A program made the translations under genes and the position numbers. The notes under the pieces are model-generated. The model worked only from the letters and a program-made list of their open reading frames with translations, was not told the DNA's origin and ran no database searches. Below, in pieces: positions 22,781 to 35,539 of a stretch of 64,000 bases of DNA. Source of the DNA: Cycas panzhihuaensis (taxonomy: Eukaryota; Cycadophyta); the NCBI GenBank assembly GCA_023213395.1, contig CM041465.1:241869741-241933740 (forward strand), read 5' to 3'. Each line of letters begins with the position of its first letter. Positions within the stretch are counted from its first letter, which is position 1.

Positions 22781-24850
22781 CATGTAAATTTCAATGGGAA
22801 AGGGTTATACTTTAGGATTAGATGGAAAATAATCTCCCATAAGTATGTTGGATTATAGGAGAGGGCTTTAACTTGCTTTAAAAGACTAAATATAAAGTAA
22901 GGATTTTCTTAGGAGAGAGCCTGAAGAATGGTTCTCTATAACCAAATTAATAAACTCCTTAATCTTTCAACCCTAAAGTAGGATGGAGTCCAAGGTAAAC
23001 TAACTCACTTGGTATAATTACATAGATGGCTTTGATAAGATCTTTAGTCAACTAGTCTTATTAATACAAGTTCTAATGACATGATTACCAATCTCAATAT
23101 ATGCTAACTAGGCTTAGTTAAAGAGATAGGGGCACATTTGGACTACAACCCTATTACCATGGAGATTAGTTTAATAAAAAGATAACCATTGGTTCTCATA
23201 CAGGCTTAATGTCTCCTAACTTGATTTTAGAGCTTACCATAGAGGTATATGTAAAGCTTGTATCCTATAACAAAAATTTATTAATAGGATTAGGTGGGTT
23301 AAATAGGAGAAAGTTATGATAATACATAGAACCATCTTCTTAAGAAACTTTGGTAGGTAAATTATAGGTCTCCTTATAGTAGAGAAGATCAAATTTGCCC
23401 TTAAAGTTAGAGAATGTAAAATTCCTCTTAGACCTTAATCTTAGTTGGATCTCTACTCAAGTATAAGTGGCCTCACCACAAAGATAACTCTACACATTCA
23501 TTATTATAAAAAACAAAGGTGCTCTTGTCAAAGCTATGATGCTCTAGAGAGATACCAATTCTAGGCTTTTTTCCAAGCCTTATGAAGTAAATAATTGATG
23601 ATGGATGTATTACTAATGTAAACAAATGAAGAGGTGGTGGTCATCTTCTCTAAGTAAATAAAACATGTTTTACAACCATTATCAATTTATTTTCAAAATA
23701 AGGTAGCATACATGGGAAGCAAAGATGGTAATGGGAGAATGTAAGAATTTCAAACCTCCTAATTTGATTAGATTTAAGCTTATGATAATCAAAAGGAAAT
23801 CTCACAGTAGGATCATTTTGAAGCTCTGATAAAGATGAAAAATAACAAAGCTCCTAGATTGGGTGGATTGAAATGTAGAAGATTGTAACTATTATGTATG
23901 AAGAAATCTCTTAAAATCATAAGATTAGGAGAGCAAATTAATCAAACAATCCAAGATGTCAACAAATATACATTCTCATGATAGAAGCTTACTACATTAT
24001 TTACAATTACATACCAAAACAATGCAAAGCCTTATCAAGGAGGATAATTATAATAACAACAATGATAGTTAGACATGAGTAGACTAGATTCATTAAAGAA
24101 TGATTCATCCTAGATGACTTATTTATAACCTAGAAGAACATTGATTGGGTAATAGGCATATGCTAAAAAGATTTAGTTGTGACTATTGATTTTAATAAGG
24201 CCTACATCATCGTTGAGTGGGTGTATATTTATTATATTATAACCTCAATTTCCTATAGATCAAATTACATAAAATACATGTCCACTTTCTTCTCTATTTC
24301 CTAATCTTAGATTGTAGTTGATAGATCACTTGTAGAATTCATTGTCTAAGATAGATCTATAAGGTAAGGGTTCCCTCTGGCTCCTTAACTATATGTCCCA
24401 TTAGTTAACATGCTTGGCTATTTTATTAAAAAATTTAAATTAAGTGTCTCTAAGAAATTATTTATAAATTAATAAGCATGTCCTTAATGGTCATTTTATT
24501 AATAACTCAATGCCAAATCATGAACAAAATCCACACATTCTTTAGACCACCTTTAACTACATTAATTAATGTTGTCTACCCCCCCATTCTAGGATCAACC
24601 TTCATAAGTTTCAAGTCTTTTATTTGCTAAAGATAAAATTCTACATTCATTAACCTATACTTTGAAATGGGTTATCGATATGGACCTCATATAGTGTTTT
24701 GGAATTCTATTTTAGATTGATGTAAGCATGATTGATTTATGAATATGGCTACTATAAATATTCAAAAGAAAGTTAGATTATTGGAACTATAAAGACATTG
24801 GAGGTTGTTTCCTAAAATCTAGAAATGTCATGGACATCATGCAAATAGGT
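22780..24850 (+). pseudogene. LINE (L1-type) reverse transcriptase remnant
   Basis: Several reverse transcriptase blocks of plant L1-type LINEs appear in order on the plus strand, across frameshifts. They are KMKNNKAPRLGGL (about 23835-23873; the family form is close to a G-K-A-P-G-x-D-G motif), FIKE*FILDD (about 24089), TIDFNKAYIIVEW (24183-24221) and a SIR*GFPLAP-like block (about 24353-24390), followed by an N-M-L-G-Y block near 24405. Upstream text near 23390-23470 may be worn endonuclease sequence. Many stops and frame changes make it dead. No clear poly-A tail or target duplication was found. The ends are approximate. Confidence 0.65.
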
Positions 24851-24948
24851 ACATGAAAGTATATGCTTATCCCCTTTCTTAGCTTTGCTTAGTGTAGCTT
24901 AGAGTAGTTGTTTTATAAGTATATGGCCTTGTTTATTTATTGATTTGT

Positions 24949-27254
24949 TGGATGAGTGTGATTGTACCTTGCCAATGATGATTTCGACCATGATCGATGG
25001 CTTTATTATTATCCCTTCAAGCTTGATGAGTTATAGAATAGCTTCTTAGTACCTTTACAAGACACATTCCATCCTTTTTTTGCTTTGTTTACATCCCTCT
25101 CCCTTTTAGCTTGTTATATTAGACTATTTTCCTCCAATTTGATCTTTATTTTTTTGCATTTTCTTCTCATCCTATTGAGTATATTGCTTGCCTTGCCGTG
25201 TTTCTTATCATACCATATTTATTCTTTATTTACCTAGCACTTTCTTACACAAAAATATCAAAAAAATAGAGCATCACGATATCGTGAAGATTCTTTGTGG
25301 TATCACTTCAATCTTCACAATACAATATTTTGCACTTGTACTTTTTTTTGAACTCACATTTAGTTGTGCATTAATGGTGCCCAAACATAGGCCTCATTTA
25401 TGGCCTTATCAAAACCATAAATGGCTCATTGGTTTTGATGAAACCATGGGCTAATGAATACCAAGCCCATTGTTTTCCTCTAAAACCATGGGCCTTTGCC
25501 CATGATTTTGGCCTATGGTTTCTCCTAAACTAATGGCCTTGAAACCTTGGGCCTAACCCCCTCACCTTCATCTACAAATACCTTTCTTTTTCCATTGGAA
25601 GGGGAGGTGAAGTTGTGTTTTGTTTGATCTATTATTATGCTAGTGGTTTATTCCCAAATTACCTAAGTTCACTCAATCCCCTTCACTGGCTTCTATTTTT
25701 GGCTTCAAGGTTGATTGCTGGACATTGTTGAAGCATTCGTTGGTTGAAGTTGATAGTCATTGACATCCCTCAATCCTTCAAAATAGAGTAATCCTCCTAT
25801 AAATTCAGAATTTTCACCCTCGTCCTAAGATTTACTTTAGTTTCCTTTCAAGTATTGCTTTATCTTTTCATGCCTATTTGTTACTTTGATTTTGGATTGC
25901 TTTCTTTTGTATGTTTTACCTCTTTAGAGTGTTGGTGTATTGTAAATGAATAATGGCCTAATATTGCTTATTCAATGTCTAGAGGAAATGAACAAATTAC
26001 CATTTCTAAAGCCCATTTCCCACTTTATATCAATTCTTTTATATGCTTGGTTAATTTCACCTATTTGGTAGCTTTCCCATCTATTTTGTTGCAATAGTTT
26101 ACTGCATGGGGGGAGCTCTACAATGATATTATAGGTTTTGGAGCATGCAAAGCAAATTGAATATCCTTCTCCCTTTTCTCTATCCCATCACCTTCCCATT
26201 AGACTTTGGTGTTTGTTACACAATTGTTATATTGCCAAAATTCCATCAAAAAATGCATAATATAGGGTAGTACTAAAGTGTTTTCATTGAATTTTTTGAG
26301 CATTTTTGTTTTCCACATAAACTTTTTTTTATCATAACTTGATTAAACAAGCAGAGATTATATCAAAATTTTCTTAGAAATTTCATTTTTAATAAGTCTA
26401 TGTTTGCCTAATCCTTATTGAGCCTTATTGTCGATTTGGCAAGTTATAAGTTGACTCAAAAAAGTGAAAATTTAGTTATTTGGTATTTCTCACGAAGTAT
26501 TTCTTCATAAACCTTGCTTTAGTAGTTTCATTTACTAAAGGAAAAAGTTATGAAATTATCATTTCATTTTGTAGTTTTATTTGAAAAGGAAGTGTGTTAG
26601 AAAAAGGTTGTTTACTTGCATGCTTGAGCATTTCTACTTGATCTCCTTTGCCCTTACTAGTAGGTTTCTATTAGAAAAGAAGGAAAGTAAAAAAGAACAA
26701 GAAGAAAAAAGGGTTGAAAAGAATTTTCACCATTTTATTGCATTTCATATACCACATTTGTATCTTTATTTTCTTTGGCATGGGATTTCTTAGGCGGCCT
26801 AATGAAGGAGATGATTATACTTATTGCAAGTCCTTGATTCCATAAAGCAACATTTTATTTTTGTTGGCTAGGTTATTTGCTCTTTTCATTTAATCAAAAC
26901 TTCATGCTAGTTGCATTAGGCATATGTCTTATTTATTCATTTAGTCTTTATTAGGATAGGGTGCTTGTTTTCATTGAAGAAGGGGGGTAGTTGTCTTTCC
27001 ACCCAAGTATCATTATTAAATGTGAGAGGTTATCTTGTGCCTTTAGGTGTTATGTATCGGATCCATGTCTTGAACAAGTAGTTGAACGAAGCTTATCCTA
27101 GCCATGTGCAAATGTGTGGGCATGGATTATTGATTAAACTTCATCTCTCTTATTGAGAGCAGTGGCCTTCTTCACTCCCATAGAGTTTAAGGTTCATTGG
27201 AATTAGATGCAAGCACTGCTAGGCCACTCTTGCATTTGTGTGAGAGATGAAACA
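24949..27254. repeat. Diverged direct repeat R2 (LTR-like)
   Basis: This is the partner of 16561-18885. It starts TGGATGAGTGTG and ends GATGAAACA, which matches the plus-strand end pattern (TGGA...GAAACA) of the Tat-like LTRs in this window. It carries a GATATCGTGAAG...CTTCAATCTTCACAATAC palindromic cluster near 25277-25335. No primer site or polypurine tract was recognised at its edges, so it may be a solo LTR rather than half of a paired element. Confidence 0.55.
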
Positions 27255-29749
27255 CACTAAAGCGGGGTGTAGAATATAATTGATAAACTTAATAAAATAA
27301 GCCTAGGGTGTGGGTGACAAGTTTGGAGAATGAAAACAATCTAAAACCTAGCTTAAGGTGCTTGTGCACCTTTTGGATGTGAATGAGGGATGTATTGTGG
27401 TTCTAGAAGATGAAAATGCAGGTATCTTAAGGCAACCCAAATGTTGGTATGTGCATGTAGGTGGTCCTGATTTTTAATATGATGAACCTATTGGCAATCT
27501 AAGAGGAATAGAGATCAATACACACATGCACCTATATGTTTTTTCATTCAATGAATGCAAAGGAAGCAATGTTAACTAAAAAGAGCAATATCACCCCAAA
27601 AGTTCAAGGACTCACAACTATGTGATCCCTCCCTTCACTTGGGATTTAGCAAATGTAATGCAAGGCCTATACTATATATTTCTTTGTATTATCTCTTCTC
27701 TTTTTTGTTTGTTTTTTTTTTCTTTTGAAAAGTTGGCAGAGTGCAAGTAAAGTAACAAGGAAATAACAAGTCAATAAGAGATGGAAAAAAGATAAAATAA
27801 ACTTCTTCTTTTTTTCTATTTCTCTTTTTTTTAGGGGATGTGAGTGGGAGGATATGAGAGAGAAAGGGAGGAAATGGAATAGTCAAATCAAGGTATACCT
27901 CTTTCTCTTTTTTTCTTTTCTTCTATTTCTCTTCCTACTTTCCCTCTCTAATTTTCTTCTTCTTCTTCTTTCTGAAATAAAAATGAGAAAGTAAACAAAT
28001 AAGACAATGCAAGAGGTGGAAAAGTCATAATATACACCTGTAAGAATGGACGTTTGATGAAAAGGAAGCTTTCTACCCATAATGACCCCATACTTAGTGC
28101 GGAAGTAGGGGGGCTAAACTTACCTGTCCATAGGAGAAATTTGGTAGTGTCTCTACTTGTTAAATACCCCTATGATGAAAAAAAAAGAGCACAAAAGTAA
28201 CAAATTCAAGAGAAATTACAAATCAATGAGATTACTCCTTATCTCTATGATGTGTAACTAAAGGTGATAATGATTGAGAACTTTCTCAAGTGTACATGCT
28301 AAATCGAGCCTTGAAAATTCTATCCTCCTTCCTTGAAAACAAGTTATCTTTTCTTGCAACAATATATGATATATATATATATATGGACTACCTAATAAGA
28401 AGTAAGCAACATGTCATATAAACCCAGAAAAAATATGTAGGAATCAACATTGAGCTATTGAACATGAAAATGGAGTGATGAGGAAGGGTTGGGGCCTAAG
28501 AATGGCATTGTCCCCTTATGAATTTGGTTTCCTAAGCTATACATAGGAAACCTCCTATTGGCTTGCAAACTTATTCTAAAGAAAGGAATAAAATGACAAG
28601 CAAAACCAAGCAACAAATGACATAATTTAGGTTATGAGTATAAAAAGATACAATAAAGAAACAACCTATCCTCCAATCATCTAAAATTCACATATCATGA
28701 TGCAATCAAGATGAAACAAGAAATAAAGGGACTACCTCAATGATGAAGAGGAGATTAATGATTCCTTTATTGGTGAATGATGGCCAATGGCAACTATAAT
28801 TCTCCCTCAAGGCCTCTCCCGACAATGGTGAGGGTGTGCTCTGAATTCTTGAATGAAGGGTAGTAGTGTTGCTAAAAGCTAGTAGTTCTAGCAGAATTTT
28901 GGTAGCATGCCCATAGTATCTTTGTTGTAAAATGATCTCCTCCACCCATTTGAAAAAAAAAAGTGGGGTTTTTACAGAGAGAGTAAAGATGAGTGGTTGG
29001 TGGTTTTTTGCCTATAATGTGGGGAAAACCATCAACTAGAAACCATGCACTATGCTCATGATTTAAGAGATTAAGAGTGAACAAACTAAGAAAGAATCAA
29101 GAAAATGAATATTTTGAGGCATGTTTAGCCTTCCAACACTAGTATGAGCTAACCTGGGGCTGATACGACCTACCGGGTTGAAGATCTACCCATTAATGAG
29201 TTGATTGTGACCATTAAACCTAAATTTAGGTTGGTGACAATCATATCATAAATTCTTTTATGGTACCACAAATATATTTGTAGTACCATGAAATACGTTA
29301 TAGTACCATGAATGCAAACAAAAAATAGAGCAGTACAATAGTAGAAGCATTTTTATTAACTTTCCCTCATGCAGATAAGCTGACTTACTAAAGGGGGGAC
29401 CCTACAGACATTAATCTAACACTGTTGAGTGAGAAGAAAGTGGAGACAAGGCCAAACAAGAAAGAAAACAATGAATCAAAGTAAAGAATAGGTTTCCTGT
29501 TGTTGGGGAGGTACCATTTTCCAACTTAAGAACTTTTATGGGGAACATCAAGGCCATGGACAAATGTCTTGATCATCATCGACATGTATATCAGGATATG
29601 GCATAATTAATAAACAAGCAAACAAGAATATATCTACCAAATAATTTGAATATATATATCAATAAAAAAAGGAAATAAGGGTAAAAACATACCTACACTT
29701 ACCTTGCTTAATTGATCATCCAAATCATATTCCTAAAAGTTAGGAAACA
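27255..29749 (-). repeat. 3' LTR of element C (left boundary uncertain)
   Basis: The right end (ACTTACCTTGCTTAATTG...AAGTTAGGAAACA) matches the LTR ends of A and B, and a polypurine tract follows it. 28960-29749 matches fragment E. The left end is unclear: TGGATGTGAATG at 27374 resembles the LTR starts, but the matching block GGACTCACAACTATG near 27604 would put the edge nearer 27470. The middle holds pyrimidine-rich low-complexity DNA (27690-27975) and an (AT)n run near 28370. Confidence 0.6.
29249..29312. other. GTAC palindrome cluster in the element C LTR
   Basis: Units TATGGTACCACAAATATATT, TTTGTAGTACCATGAAATAC and TTATAGTACCATGAA follow a GACAATCATATC word. The arrangement matches the clusters in the LTRs of A and B. 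Confidence 0.55.
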
Positions 29750-29766
29750 CTACTCCCCTTGGTAGC
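29750..29766 (-). other. Polypurine tract of element C
   Basis: On the minus strand GCTACCAAGGGGAGTAG directly precedes the LTR start TGTTTCC, matching elements A and B. Confidence 0.7.
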
Positions 29767-30539
29767 AAAACCTCTTCGAATCTAGACCTAGAAGATGGTG
29801 AATGCTACTAACACAAGTGATAAGATATGTTAAATCAACAATATAAATCAAAATGCATGTGTGTCACATGGGGCTGTGGCTGCTATGGTAGTGTCTCATT
29901 AGCAACAAATTAGAGGTGGGTTACCCTAGGTTAGCCCTATAGGAGTCTTAAGGTAAGGATGTACAAACTAAGAGGGGTGGTGAATCATTGATTATATCAA
30001 CTCCTAAGGCCAATGGCTATGAAATCTTAGTGTGCATGAGTAGAAAGTGCTGTGCAATTGAGGGGGGGGGGGGTGTGGGGGTTTGCCCGCATGGTATGAC
30101 AAGGTGGTCAACATGGCCCAAAAGAGGGGCTTAGAAGCCCAAAGTCCCTTGAATACATGAAGCAATATCTTGAATATCTAAGGGGAAAAAGAGGTCCAAT
30201 GGGTTAAAGGGGGTGGTCACCATAGTTTTACCTCATTAACGGCCATCGTTTAGAGGTGTTTTTTTTTTGGTTTTGTTATTTTATTATTTTTTTAATTTTT
30301 GAGTGTTTTATAATTTTTTTGTCATTCTATTGGTTTTACGATTTTTATTTTTGTTTAATAAAGTCTTGCATGAAAGGAAATAACAATCAAGCAAATAAAG
30401 TATGTATAATTATATAGGTTAGTTTATCTTCATTTTGGAGTAATGTGGTAGTTTAAGATTTTATCAGAGTGTAGGGGAAAGCTTCAATAACATGGCTTAG
30501 CTTCCATAAGGAGCTATATAAGATTGGGGTTGCCACCAT
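29767..30539. other. Element C region between polypurine tract and second RNase H, with a duplicated block
   Basis: There is no coding signal. The block CACCATAGTTTTACCTCATTAA occurs twice, at about 30215 and 30533, while A (1297) and B (43172) have it once. The roughly 318 bases between the two include a T-rich stretch (30258-30330). A run of 13 G lies at about 30060. Confidence 0.6.
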
Positions 30540-30960
30540 AGTTTTACCTCATTAATGGGTGTCCCTTAGAGCTGAGGCTAGGGGGGTACCCCCTAGGAAG
30601 AGAAGCCTTAATGGCAAGCCTAATGGGCTTGAGGAGGATCATCTGCCAATGACAAACGATGCTCAAGGATAAAAATAACCAACTCATACACTTCAATATT
30701 AAGTTCATAAGGAATGTAATGAATGTCAACATAAAATAATTGGGCTAGAAGGGATTTAATAGTCATAGCTAAGAGTCTCAATCGAGGGCAAAGAGAGCAA
30801 TAATCTTGGGTAAGCTAAGACATGACAATCTGGGATTGCAACATAAAATGATGGAGTCATGATGAAATAGAGGACATCAATCAAAGCATTAATGACAGTA
30901 GTGTGATCAGCCACATTATTGGTGGCTTCATGTAAGAAAACCCTAGATCAAGCAAAGGTA
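30540..30960 (-). pseudogene. Second RNase H of element C (badly worn)
   Basis: The minus strand keeps traces of the same domain as in A and B: an EATNNVADH block (the catalytic Glu of NNEAEY replaced), VINALIDVLYF, and after a frame change a DIHYIPYELNIEVYELV tail matching the HIPRALNAEADSL tail of B. The DSQ block reads as PDCHVLAY. It is no longer functional. Confidence 0.6.
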
Positions 30961-32400
30961 TGCCCAAAATAATTTTGGGTGACCCAGGTCATAGCATAGG
31001 GCCTCGGGTTCCCACTGTTACCCCCATAAGTGTGAATGATCAATGCCGTGGGGATATGTAATGATAACCTGAGATAAGATCATTGAATAATGGGAAGTTG
31101 TGAGAATCAACAAATGTCAAAAGGAACTTATATAAGCATAAGAATCTAATTGGAATGATGAGATCTCTTAGTCTTTAAGAATGACTACTAACCAAAACTC
31201 ATATACCTCCTCTAAAATCCACCTAAAGCAATAGATGTGCTAAGTGGTATTCGATCATGATCAAGACCACAATGGATCTAAGTGATTGGATTTGAACACC
31301 CCAAATAGCTTGCACAACTAGATTTGAGCTACATATTATAGATGGGGATGTGACCATCATGTGACTTTCCCTAGATACTAAGTGGGTAGTAACATATATC
31401 CCCTACTCAAAGCATACCCATATACTCATTCTTTTTTTTTTTTTTGAAGGGTCCACTTTAAACTTCTTCTTCTTCTTATTTTCTTCTTTTCTTTTTTCTT
31501 TTAGGTAGATTTAAAGGGGGATATGTATATATGAGCTTAGGTAATGTGAAGTGGGTATGACAATAGGCTAAACCATGAAGGAACTAAGAGAAATGTCATG
31601 GTAGCAATTTTAACAGAATAGACATTGCATTATGAATTCTAGATCAAGAGGTTAAACTTTGGGTAGAGAGGGTAATTCATGTGATGGTCTTAAGTATTAT
31701 GAGTAGGACATGCATGGAGGAAGGTCCTCTAGAAAGTGATAAAGGAGAACTAAAGCATTTTCCATAACCAGAGACACATAAGGATCCTTCTAGGTAACCT
31801 TACTCAAGTCACAAATATGCTCAATGAAACACAGGTAAAACCACATCAAATGGGAGACTACACAAATCAATGAGAGTATCATAAATCAGAGAGTAAATAG
31901 AGAGCTAAAAGGGCACCTAAAACTTAGTGGTACAAATGAATGGATAACATGAGGGGAGCTAGGGGTGACAACATGGTATGAAAGGTCAAAAAAGGCTACC
32001 AGAATATTAAGCTAAAAGCATAAGAGAATCACAAGAATCAAGATGACAATGTAGATAACAAGGAATGAGATATAGAGGGTCAAATAGCGTCTAACACACA
32101 AAAGGCCCATAAGGGCACTAAGTCAAGAACGATGAGGAAAAACAGGACTTATGGACTATAAACAACAATAGAGGATGACGTAGGCAATGTGGAAGCAAAA
32201 GAAGGCTCACCTATAAATAGGGGGATGTGCTAACAAAGCTAAGGAAAAGGTAGCAATGAAAAAGTGAAGGTTGGGTACAAAAGGATTGCTAACCCAATGA
32301 AGGATGAGAAGGGAGTCTACAAGGGTAGTTACCACAATGAGAACGCGAAAGGAAAGATTGGGTACTAAAAGGGTACTAGAACGAATGGGGAAGGGCCTTC
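30961..32400. other. Upstream region of the element C antisense gene
   Basis: This corresponds to 1890-2398 in A but is longer. I see no ORF or motif of note apart from a T-run near 31432. It probably holds extra inserted material that I cannot identify. Confidence 0.4.
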
Positions 32401-32409
32401 TATATAAAT
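32401..32409 (+). promoter_or_regulatory. TATA box of the antisense PMD gene (element C)
   Basis: TATATAAAT stands at the position equivalent to the TATATAAGG boxes of A and B. A GAGATCCAACCATCAGATCA block follows about 115 bases later, as in the other copies. A clean donor-like GTAAGT occurs near 32601 and a CAG acceptor ends at 33083. Confidence 0.45.
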
Positions 32410-33083
32410 AAGTTTATTAAGAATTAAAAAATCATTTTTACCATTACTTGGCACGATTTAAAAGAAAGACCCTTTGCATCCACTTTTTTCATTCACCTTC
32501 ATGAGCTTGTTATGGGAGATCCAACCATCAGATCAATGAATAGGATGAGCCATAGGGACAGTAGGAGAGAGATGGCTTTGGTGCACCTAAACCTACTTGG
32601 TAAGTAGATGTTCATTATTTTTGTTATTTTTTATTTTTTTGTTGTTATATATTATAGTAGTTGGGCTCTACCTAAGTAGGTGAAATAAGGCCAAATTGGG
32701 CCTGTTTGGGGCCTTGTTCTGGGCTGTGCCAAGGTATCTTAGTGCCTTGGACCCAATGGGCTATGCATTGGGCCCAAGATTTTTTTTTTTTTGAAAATTT
32801 ATTAGTTTAGGATTTTATTGCAATATAGAACTACAAAATTCATGGTACCATACATATTGTTATGATATTGCAGATAGCTTCAGTCAATATTGCAAAGGAA
32901 TTTATAGTACTGTAAATATATACATAGTACTGTAAACATATCTATGGTACAAGACCAAAAAAATTATTATTCCAATATTTTTAATTTTTTATCTTTCTTC
33001 TCTTTTTCTTGGATTAGGTTATTAATTTTCTTATTAGTAGATGAGTAATATCTAGGTTTTGATGTCAAATTTACATGATGCAG

Positions 33084-34790
33084 GTTGTTATAGTAGTGGA
33101 TAACCATGAGAATATCAAAACGCCCATGCTTGGGCTTGCAAAGTTAATGAGTGCATAGGATAGGGAGGTTCTATGGAGGTCTGACCTCTTGTGGATTATA
33201 ATGACATGTTAATACACATCAAACTAGGCCTTACTAGTTGACATTATATCGTATTAGGACTAGAGGATGTAGGTTGTCTACCTGTAAATGATAAGAGATG
33301 CCATAATCATACTGCAAGATATCAAGAGGATACTGGAGGTGCCAACTAGAAGGGTGTCTCTTAAGCTAGGGGCACTACTGAGTATAGAGGAGGCTCACCA
33401 GGCAACTACTCCATTTTTCTATTGCAGAGGGCACTGGGACAGGCGTGGCGGGATAATGAGGAGGATCATGATGGTAACTATTCCTCATCTGAGGAAGCTA
33501 ATCACCTTCATAATTTTGTTTTAGATTTCCCAGAGACAAAACTATAGAGAGGTGTTAGGAGGATGGATGGATAACATCTATAGGTGCGAGGTGAGGGAGA
33601 GGCTAGATTGGGCATCACTAATGGCTACAAACATGAGGTCTTAGTTGGACCACATTAGAGCAACTAGTTGGGGAGGATTTTCTTATTGCTCAGTCTTATA
33701 GTGCTAGTTATTTGATCATTTTGAGGGGGGGGTAGGGTCGATTGTAAGACCACAACTAGTGGTACTAAGTGGGTTTCAGCTCCACCAGTGACCTTCATGA
33801 TTCCACAGCTTAGAGGAGCCAAAGTAGGTATGTTAGTTAGTGGATGTGATATCCTTAGATCTTTTAATGCTAGATTACTACGTTAGGCACCTTTATGGGG
33901 GTGTCCACTAGGATAGTAATGAGGATATCATTGGGGAGGCTACCAAGGCTAGGGATTAGGATGGAGATAACAACGTGATTGCTAGTAGCAAGGAGGAGGA
34001 GGAAGTAGTCGTGGATGAGGGAGAGCCTAGGGATGATGTGGAGGATGAGGGAGGTGATTAAGGGGCTCCAACCACACCAGAAAGGATTCTTCTATGGGGT
34101 ATACTTACTTTATATTATTTTATTTTTAGCCTATCTTTAGCTACTTTAGATTATTTTGATTATGTATACCTAGTTGTTAATGCATGGGCTTATCTATTTG
34201 CAAGTGATAGTATCATGATATAGGTGGTTGTTATAGCAATTACTGACTTATTTCGGATAGTCTACATGGAGGTTCAACCTCCTATAGTAAATAGAAGAGA
34301 TCCAACATTAGCTCAACCTCACACAATAGCTTTTTCTCCTCTACTCTGAGTAAGAGAGATATGGCTAGCCAAGATACATGAGATCCAATCAGATTGTGAT
34401 CAAATTAGGGCTGAGCAAGATCATCTATAAGCTCAGGTGCAGGAACTAGAAGCATAAGGAGTGAAGATAGTACCGCCTATAGTAGCAACACCCCTATAGA
34501 TGGCTCTAGGTACCGAGTATAGGTTGTCATTTTAGAGGCACAAATCATGGAGGTCTATGGGGAGTAGGATCGACTCCAGTCAAGATACAGCTAGGTAGTA
34601 GATTAGATGGTGGTGCAATCCTCTAGGACACATACCATTATGACATCCCAATAATGACTAAGGGACAAGGGTCATTTATAGGATAAAGGGAGTGAAGTTA
34701 GGCCAACATAGTAGCCAAGGAGGAGCTTAGGGGATACTTGGACATCACAAGAGTGGAGGAGGGACCAACTAAGAGACCACACCTCTTGAG
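33084..34790 (+). pseudogene. Antisense plant-mobile-domain-like gene of element C
   Basis: It begins after ATGCAG with VVIVVDNHENI. It stays in the same frame with stops for several hundred bases and gives LLVDIISY, IIILQDIKRILEVP, IPHLRKLITFIILF.ISQ, QNYREVLGGWMDNIYRCE and RLDWASLMATN. These blocks align one for one with A and B. The first FHLPQ block is lost. The D/E-rich acidic tract is present (about 33960-34060). The AT-rich probable intron at about 34100-34225 precedes the second exon, where a coiled-coil-like remnant lies around 34370-34620. There are more stops than in A or B, in keeping with its older age. Function is as proposed for the B copy. Confidence 0.65.
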
Positions 34791-35301
34791 GATATAAGAG
34801 GAGGAATATATATTATATTTTTCTTGTATTATATAGGAGAGTTGGGCCTATAGGGGCACGAAGCCTGTATATATGATTGTACACCATTGAAAGGATCCTA
34901 GCCTCATCATGGGATGTTATATCCCTATCCACGCTGTACTCTTACTTTTGTATATATAGATATTTATGAGGATTAATTGGTGCCTCCATCATTTTTGTAT
35001 CTCTTATGCACTTGCTTCATGGACACATTCTTTGTGTATTATATCACTCTCGTGTGTATGCGTGCTTTACTTAAGTATGTTTATTTTGGTATAATTTTAT
35101 ATGTATGGCATTATAGCTCACACACCAAGCACACACACACACAATCCATATGAAATGATATCACACACTTGGGATCTAGTTTATACTCATAGGGGAGTCT
35201 CATACCTTCTCATTATGGGGTTATCATCATCATTGTGTGGGAACAATAGGGAAGGGACCTTGGTCAGGCATCTTGTACTGATATAATAATGCCCAAGGCA
35301 A
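34791..35301 (+). other. 3' tail of the element C antisense gene
   Basis: AT-rich, non-coding sequence lies between the PMD gene and the tandem repeat. The 61-codon ORF at 35101-35286 includes a CA-rich simple stretch and is not supported. Confidence 0.4.
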
Positions 35302-35512
35302 GGGTAGTTTAGGCTCATTTTAGAGCGATGGGATGGGGGGTAGGTAATTCAGGCCATGCCCCCTATGGGGGGAAGGATCAACCTTGCTAAGGGGGGTAGT
35401 TTAAGCTTATTTTAAAGCAAATATTGGTAATTTAGGCTCATACCAAAGTAGGTTGGTAGTTTGGACTCATACCAGAGCAGGTTGGTAGTTTAGGCTTATA
35501 TCAGAGTGGGTT
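35302..35512. repeat. Amplified 29-30 base motif between the PMD gene and integrase (element C)
   Basis: About five copies of GGTAGTTTAGGCTCATTTTAGAGC-like sequence lie at 35302-35330, 35396-35421, 35425-35454, 35455-35484 and 35484-35512, with a partial one near 35344. Elements A (5747) and B (47378) have one copy each at the same place. Confidence 0.75.
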
Positions 35513-35539
35513 GATATGGCTATCCCCCTATATTTTAGG

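Noticed and set aside
26581-26793. 70-codon plus-strand ORF in R2
   Set aside because: Not open in R1, Lys/Glu low complexity.
27689-28080. Lys/Arg-rich ORFs near 27.7-28.1 kb
   Set aside because: Translations of a pyrimidine-rich low-complexity stretch in an LTR; no conservation.
30061-30073. G-run as a possible quadruplex
   Set aside because: Single run of G without further G-tracts at the needed spacing; more likely slippage.
35302-35512. CRISPR-like array
   Set aside because: The units are nearly adjacent, imperfect and without spacers, and the DNA is a plant retroelement.
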